NCBI GenBank assembly: GCA_017648225.1
Contig: JAGCJE010000100.1
Span: forward strand, 1 to 18,796
Direction: 5' to 3'
Source of the DNA: Kiritimatiellia bacterium
GTDB lineage: Bacteria > Verrucomicrobiota > Kiritimatiellia > RFP12 > UBA1067
DNA: 18,796 bases
Positions 16,063 through 18,796 of this stretch are shown piece after piece. Position 1 is the stretch's first letter. Every line of letters begins with the position of its first letter. Both the position numbers and the translations under genes were made by a program. Below the pieces are notes generated by a model. The model did not search any database and had not been told where the DNA came from. It saw only the letters and a list, made by a program, of their open reading frames with translations.

Positions 16063-17378
16063 AACGTTTCCGTCCTTTCTACGAGACCCGATGAACAGGG
16101 GCCCGAAGAGCCGCTCATAAAAAACGAAAAGGAATCTACGCCTTTTCGGGTTACAGCAAGATGCACTTCCTGAGAAGGAAGAACGATCTTTTGGAATTTC
16201 AACCTACGGTATGTCACAGTCTCCGGGAAATCCAAAAACGCCTGGCGCGCGAAATGCCGCACGAAGAAAAGCTGCGCAACGCCGGGCAAAACCGGGAATC
16301 CGGGAAAATGCCCCGAAAAGCACTTGGCGTCTGGAGGAAACACAAGCCGCGCGGTCATCTCCTCCGCAGTCACTCGCCACGACAAAACCGCAGGCTCCTG
16401 ACACCAACCACCCAAAACGTCACGAACGGCCGAAAGTGTGGTTTTACCTTGTTCATTGACGGGCAGCGCACGAACAAAACGCATCCGCCGAGGGAATGCG
16501 AAAGAACCGAGCGTCGCGGTCAGATCGCGTCTCAAGCGAGATGACATTTCCGCATATGTCCCTTTTGAAAGCGCTTTAACCCCCTCGTCCGAAAGCACAA
16601 TAAGCGCTCCTAGACGCGACACGGCGTCTGCCGTGGTCTCGACGCGGACGCGCGAAACGAACGGATGGGTCAGAATCGCGGCCTCTACCTCGGACAGGGA
16701 AACATAACGCTCCAATATTTTTACCCGGCGGTCCGCGCGGCCGATCAAACGGAACTCGCGGGCAGATTCAATCGTGACGACATCCCCCATTATATGCGGA
16801 CGCTCCATCGCGAAAGGAGAATCAACAATCAGACGATTGTCCTCTGAAACCGATATCGCGACCTTATCGACGACATTCCAAAGTTCGCCGTCCGTCTGAC
16901 GCCGGTAGGCGACCGTCCCGGTTTCTGTGCTTCCAAAAATTTCAACAGGACAGCAACCGAGCCTGGCGGCAACCTCCAAAGCTGTTTCGGTACGCAACAA
17001 ACTGCCCGAAGTTACAATTGCCCCAAAGAAACCCTTCAATTTATCAAAATCAGGATGTTCGAGGGCCTTTTCAAGAAATGAGGGTGTAGTTACAAAAACG
17101 ATTTTCCCGAATCGCTGGCAAGCGTCGACGAGTTCCTCCACCGAAACGACAACCGCCGGATCTACATCGCATCCCGCTATAGCGGGACAACGCACCCGCC
17201 AGAGCGCGCCGTACATATGTTCTGGACGGACGGAAGAGACAACAACCAGCCTCTCATTCCAAATCTCCGGAAACGACGCGACGATCGACGCCGCGTCAAG
17301 ACTCAAGGATTCCTCCGTGCGGACAATTCTCTTCGCTCCGCCTGTCGATCCCGAAGTATTAAAAACGACATCAGCCAC
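16059..17378 (-). CDS. AMP-ligase fused to hotdog dehydratase (ApeH-ApeI-like), N-terminally short
   Basis: 439 residues from GTG 17378. Residues 8-13 are TSGSTG, the ATP-binding loop of ANL adenylating enzymes. FGSTETG follows near 148-154, GRADRRVKI near 213-221, and the catalytic lysine is Lys312 in NEQGKTT. After a short linker comes a hotdog domain with GHFPGFPVLPGVAQL (His357), the ApeI/FabZ dehydratase signature. The ligase half would activate an aryl or acyl carboxylate onto an ACP; the second half dehydrates 3-hydroxyacyl-ACP. These are usually separate neighbours in APE clusters, so this is a fusion. The ligase begins almost at the P-loop and lacks the usual N-terminal subdomain of about 100 residues. 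The start is supported by AGGAG 8 nt upstream and overlaps the previous gene by 8 bp. An earlier in-frame TTG (17414) adds only 12 residues. Confidence 0.88.
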   Translation of the reverse strand: MADVVFNTSGSTGGAKRIVRTEESLSLDAASIVASFPEIWNERLVVVSSVRPEHMYGALWRVRCPAIAGCDVDPAVVVSVEELVDACQRFGKIVFVTTPSFLEKALEHPDFDKLKGFFGAIVTSGSLLRTETALEVAARLGCCPVEIFGSTETGTVAYRRQTDGELWNVVDKVAISVSEDNRLIVDSPFAMERPHIMGDVVTIESAREFRLIGRADRRVKILERYVSLSEVEAAILTHPFVSRVRVETTADAVSRLGALIVLSDEGVKALSKGTYAEMSSRLRRDLTATLGSFAFPRRMRFVRALPVNEQGKTTLSAVRDVLGGWCQEPAVLSWRVTAEEMTARLVFPPDAKCFSGHFPGFPVLPGVAQLFFVRHFARQAFLDFPETVTYRRLKFQKIVLPSQEVHLAVTRKGVDSFSFFMSGSSGPCSSGLVERTETL

Positions 17379-17772
17379 GACGGATTCTCCTGCGGACAAG
17401 CAGCTCGCCAACAAAAAGCGCCCCCATCAGGACATATGCGACAAAACCATTATATACCGCCCATATTTCATATGACGCGAAGACAGTAGCAAGCGTCGTC
17501 AGGAAATGCGCCGCCAGGAAAGCGACCCATACCAACGTGACTTTACGGCAATACGCTTTCGCCCGATCGTCAATTGTTTCTCCCATACGTCGAGCGAAAA
17601 CCTCAACGGCCGGAGTTCTGAAAAGAGAAACGAGAAAATAAGAAAACGCAAACGCAACGACAGCGACGGGATACAGACGAAAGCAGATATTGCCTTTAAG
17701 ATAATATATCGCCCAAACGGCGGCCGGCACTAAAAAGATACGCAAAACTGCCATCGGACGAGACTTGCCCAT
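17371..17772 (-). CDS. small integral membrane protein of the APE-like cluster (COG4648-like)
   Basis: 133 residues with about four hydrophobic segments (near residues 7-22, 31-48, 75-98 and 103-123), separated by basic loops, and an Arg-rich C-terminus (RRRIRRG). A small predicted membrane protein of the COG4648 type lies between the ACP and ligase genes in known aryl-polyene clusters, and I assign it on that basis. No enzymatic motif is visible. It may anchor the soluble synthase to the inner membrane or take part in lipid transfer, but that is inference. The ATG is 4 nt downstream of the ACP stop with only a weak ribosome site. Its last codons overlap the GTG start of the ligase fusion. 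Confidence 0.75.
   Translation of the reverse strand: MGKSRPMAVLRIFLVPAAVWAIYYLKGNICFRLYPVAVVAFAFSYFLVSLFRTPAVEVFARRMGETIDDRAKAYCRKVTLVWVAFLAAHFLTTLATVFASYEIWAVYNGFVAYVLMGALFVGELLVRRRIRRG
17387..17391 (-). promoter_or_regulatory. ribosome binding site that fixes the GTG start of the ligase-dehydratase fusion
   Basis: AGGAG on the minus strand lies 8 nt before GTG 17378-17376. The upstream TTG codons at 17414 and 17411 have no comparable site, so the short N-terminus is probably real. Confidence 0.6.
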
Positions 17773-17776
17773 ACGG

Positions 17777-18034
17777 TCACTTCGACTGTTCCGCCAAAAG
17801 GCGCCCGATAGCCTCAGCTACGTCACCGAGAGTACGAATCGATTTGAAATCTTCAGCTTCGACCTTGATGCCCGTCTGCTGCTGCAGACGCACAACAAGA
17901 TCCACCGCATCAATGCTGTCCAGATCTAAATCCTCATAAAGCCGCGCGTCCGCCGAGACCTTCGAAGCATCGCACTCAAATTCATCTACCAATACTTCGG
18001 AAATTTCCTTAACAATCTCTTCTTTTGTTTTCAT
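17777..18034 (-). CDS. apeF: acyl carrier protein 2 (ApeF-like)
   Basis: 85 residues, a typical ACP length. DLDSIDAVDLV contains Ser40, the site for the 4'-phosphopantetheine arm, followed by the acidic recognition helix. It should carry the growing polyene or starter between ketosynthase, ketoreductase and dehydratase. It lies 3 nt after the first ACP gene and shares only modest identity with it, as in APE clusters where two ACPs have distinct roles. It is closer to the standard FabAcpP pattern than its neighbour. It needs a phosphopantetheinyl transferase; the only candidate in the window is the C-terminal domain at 1-2926. Confidence 0.95.
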   Translation of the reverse strand: MKTKEEIVKEISEVLVDEFECDASKVSADARLYEDLDLDSIDAVDLVVRLQQQTGIKVEAEDFKSIRTLGDVAEAIGRLLAEQSK

Positions 18035-18037
18035 ATC

Positions 18038-18316
18038 TCAACTTTCAATGGTTATATCGGCGTTCGCGGCGACAAAAGCGGCTAATGTCGAAATCGACCG
18101 GAAGTGTTCGCGGTTTTCCTCGGAATTGGCCTTGAACTTGACTTGATATTTTTTTCGGATGGAGGCGCCTATTTCCAAGGCGTCAATACTGTCAAGCCCC
18201 GCACCGTCGCCGAAAAGAGGCCTGTCGGCAGGGAGATCGGACGCAGTCAGTCCATCAACCTCAACTGACGAAAGTATTATCTGACGAATTTCTTCTTCTA
18301 GTTCTTGAATTTTCAT
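18038..18316 (-). CDS. apeE: acyl carrier protein 1 (ApeE-like), first gene of the APE-like cluster
   Basis: 92 residues. GLDSIDALEIG holds the phosphopantetheine Ser43. The helix after it is more basic (IRKKYQVKFKANSEEN) than in the second ACP, with an inserted polar stretch before the last helix. This fits the longer, diverged ACP that opens APE clusters. The start ATG lies 6 nt after a TATAAT box, so translation probably begins on a leaderless transcript. The gene begins only 12 nt after the glycoside hydrolase stop, with no terminator between, so read-through from upstream is possible. The specific role, starter carrier versus elongation carrier, cannot be told from sequence. Confidence 0.95.
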   Translation of the reverse strand: MKIQELEEEIRQIILSSVEVDGLTASDLPADRPLFGDGAGLDSIDALEIGASIRKKYQVKFKANSEENREHFRSISTLAAFVAANADITIES

Positions 18317-18322
18317 TTTTAC

Positions 18323-18353
18323 ATTATATCATTTTTTAGGTAATCTGTGGCAA
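18323..18353 (-). promoter_or_regulatory. extended -10 promoter of the APE-like cluster, leaderless
   Basis: TTGCCA (18353-18348), a 19-bp spacer and TATAAT (18328-18323), preceded by TG as TG-A-TATAAT. The ATG at 18316 follows after exactly 6 nt. The TGA stop of the glycoside hydrolase gene (18331-18329) is itself the TG-A of the extended -10. No ribosome binding site is visible. Confidence 0.7.
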
Positions 18354-18796
18354 TGAGACTTCAGATCCGAACTTATCCTCACAGGACCTAAAAGCCCTGA
18401 CGGCGCAAGTTTCGATTTCTCTGTGAAATAATTCCAATCGGTAAAGCACCTGCGACCCTTTGACGGGCGGCTCTTAACGCTTCCGTCGAACCATTTAGGG
18501 AAACTCTTCAAATACGTTCCGCCCACAATCGGGGCCTCGACAAAATCGCAATCGCTTATCTCCTGTTCGTCGCCGATAAGCCTGTTGGCCCATACGTTCG
18601 TAATCTCGATTCTTAACTCGTTCTCACCTTCCGCCAGCGTCCCCGAAGGCAGCCAGACCTCATACGGCGCGCACCATAATGTCGCAAGCTCTTTACCGTT
18701 CAAGATGACTTTTGCAATCTGGTTGTTACAGTCTCCGAGGCTTAAGATTTTTTCTCCTCCGACTTCTGTCATATTGAATTTTATCGAATAGACGGC
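18329..18796 (-). CDS. C-terminal end of GH106-like alpha-L-rhamnosidase (partial, runs off right edge)
   Basis: 155 in-frame residues are visible and the frame is open at the window edge, so the start lies outside. LSLGDCNNQIAKVILNGKEL, followed by LWCAPYEVWLP and ITNVWANRLIGDEQ, matches the sugar-binding beta-sandwich at the C-terminus of GH106 and related GH2-like enzymes. FTDWNYFT and LAPSGLLGPVRI near the end are typical of that family. Such enzymes remove terminal alpha-L-rhamnose from plant cell-wall polysaccharides such as rhamnogalacturonan. The catalytic domain is not in view, so specificity is a family-level inference. It is probably unrelated to the polyene genes, though its stop codon lies in their promoter. 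Confidence 0.85.
   Translation of the reverse strand, partial: AVYSIKFNMTEVGGEKILSLGDCNNQIAKVILNGKELATLWCAPYEVWLPSGTLAEGENELRIEITNVWANRLIGDEQEISDCDFVEAPIVGGTYLKSFPKWFDGSVKSRPSKGRRCFTDWNYFTEKSKLAPSGLLGPVRISSDLKSHCHRLPKK

Noticed and set aside
15256..16173. 305-codon plus-strand frame antisense to the exporter and LolA-like genes
   Set aside because: Basic, low-complexity translation with no motif, lying across two well-supported minus-strand genes. Same for 9176-10093 and 11680-12165.
17376..17414. TTG 17414 as start of the ligase fusion
   Set aside because: It has no ribosome site and would overlap the membrane-protein gene by 44 bp. GTG 17378 has AGGAG at good spacing. Even TTG would not restore the missing subdomain.
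1..18796. Search for tRNA, rRNA, CRISPR arrays, insertion sequences and tandem repeats
   Set aside because: No repeated spacer-repeat pattern, transposase, terminal inverted repeats or tRNA-like cloverleaf was noticed by eye. A covariance-model scan was not possible.

Overview
The window comes from a Gram-negative-type bacterium of moderate to high GC. It uses sigma-70-like promoters (TTGACT/TATACT, TATAAT), classical GGAGG-type ribosome binding sites and many ATGA or TAATG stop-start overlaps. An envelope export system (LolA-like plus MMPL/RND) implies an outer membrane. A GH106-like alpha-L-rhamnosidase tail at the right edge, Shine-Dalgarno sites unlike those of Bacteroidota, and the general style of DinB suggest a carbohydrate-degrading PVC bacterium (Verrucomicrobiota / Kiritimatiellota / Lentisphaerota). 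That placement is inference and not firm.

Right block (18316 down to 7702, minus strand): a compact 12-gene aryl-polyene (APE)-like type II polyketide/fatty-acid cluster. In transcription order it holds two acyl carrier proteins, a small membrane protein, an AMP-ligase fused to a hotdog dehydratase, a LolA-like carrier, an MMPL/RND exporter fused to a lipid-A-type acyltransferase, ketosynthase, dehydratase, ketoreductase, ketosynthase, a chain-length-factor-like protein and a PlsC-like acyltransferase. This is the usual ape order with the C-D end moved behind the O-P-Q-R end, and with two gene fusions. Most genes overlap or nearly touch. Two promoters, before the first ACP and in the only intergenic gap (before the apeP-like gene), each put a TATAAT box exactly 6 nt before the ATG, which predicts leaderless transcripts. 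No ammonia-lyase, glycosyltransferase, thioesterase or methyltransferase of the usual cluster is present, so starter unit and final product are open.

Middle block (4547 to 7692, plus strand): a short-chain dehydrogenase, a metallophosphoesterase with a membrane anchor and an extra C-terminal domain, and DNA polymerase IV (dinB), closely packed. It converges on the APE block with only 9 bp between stop codons.

Left block (4326 down to the left edge, minus strand): a divergently transcribed pair joined by an ATGA overlap. The first is a stand-alone type-I-PKS-style ketosynthase. The second is an acyltransferase-dehydratase-phosphopantetheinyl transferase polypeptide open at the left edge, at least 975 residues. 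Reading the active sites shows that the ketosynthase Cys and one His, the acyltransferase Ser, and both catalytic residues of the dehydratase are all replaced, while folds and flanking motifs are kept. The visible beginning of the phosphopantetheinyl transferase looks normal. This all-pseudoenzyme PKS-like pair, built like a PUFA/enediyne/heterocyst-glycolipid synthase without carrier protein or ketoreductase, is the most unusual thing here. It may be a structural partner of an active synthase encoded beyond the left edge.

No rRNA, tRNA, CRISPR array, insertion sequence or attachment site was seen. No intergenic stretch exceeds 300 bp; the longest is the 220-bp divergent promoter region 4327-4546.
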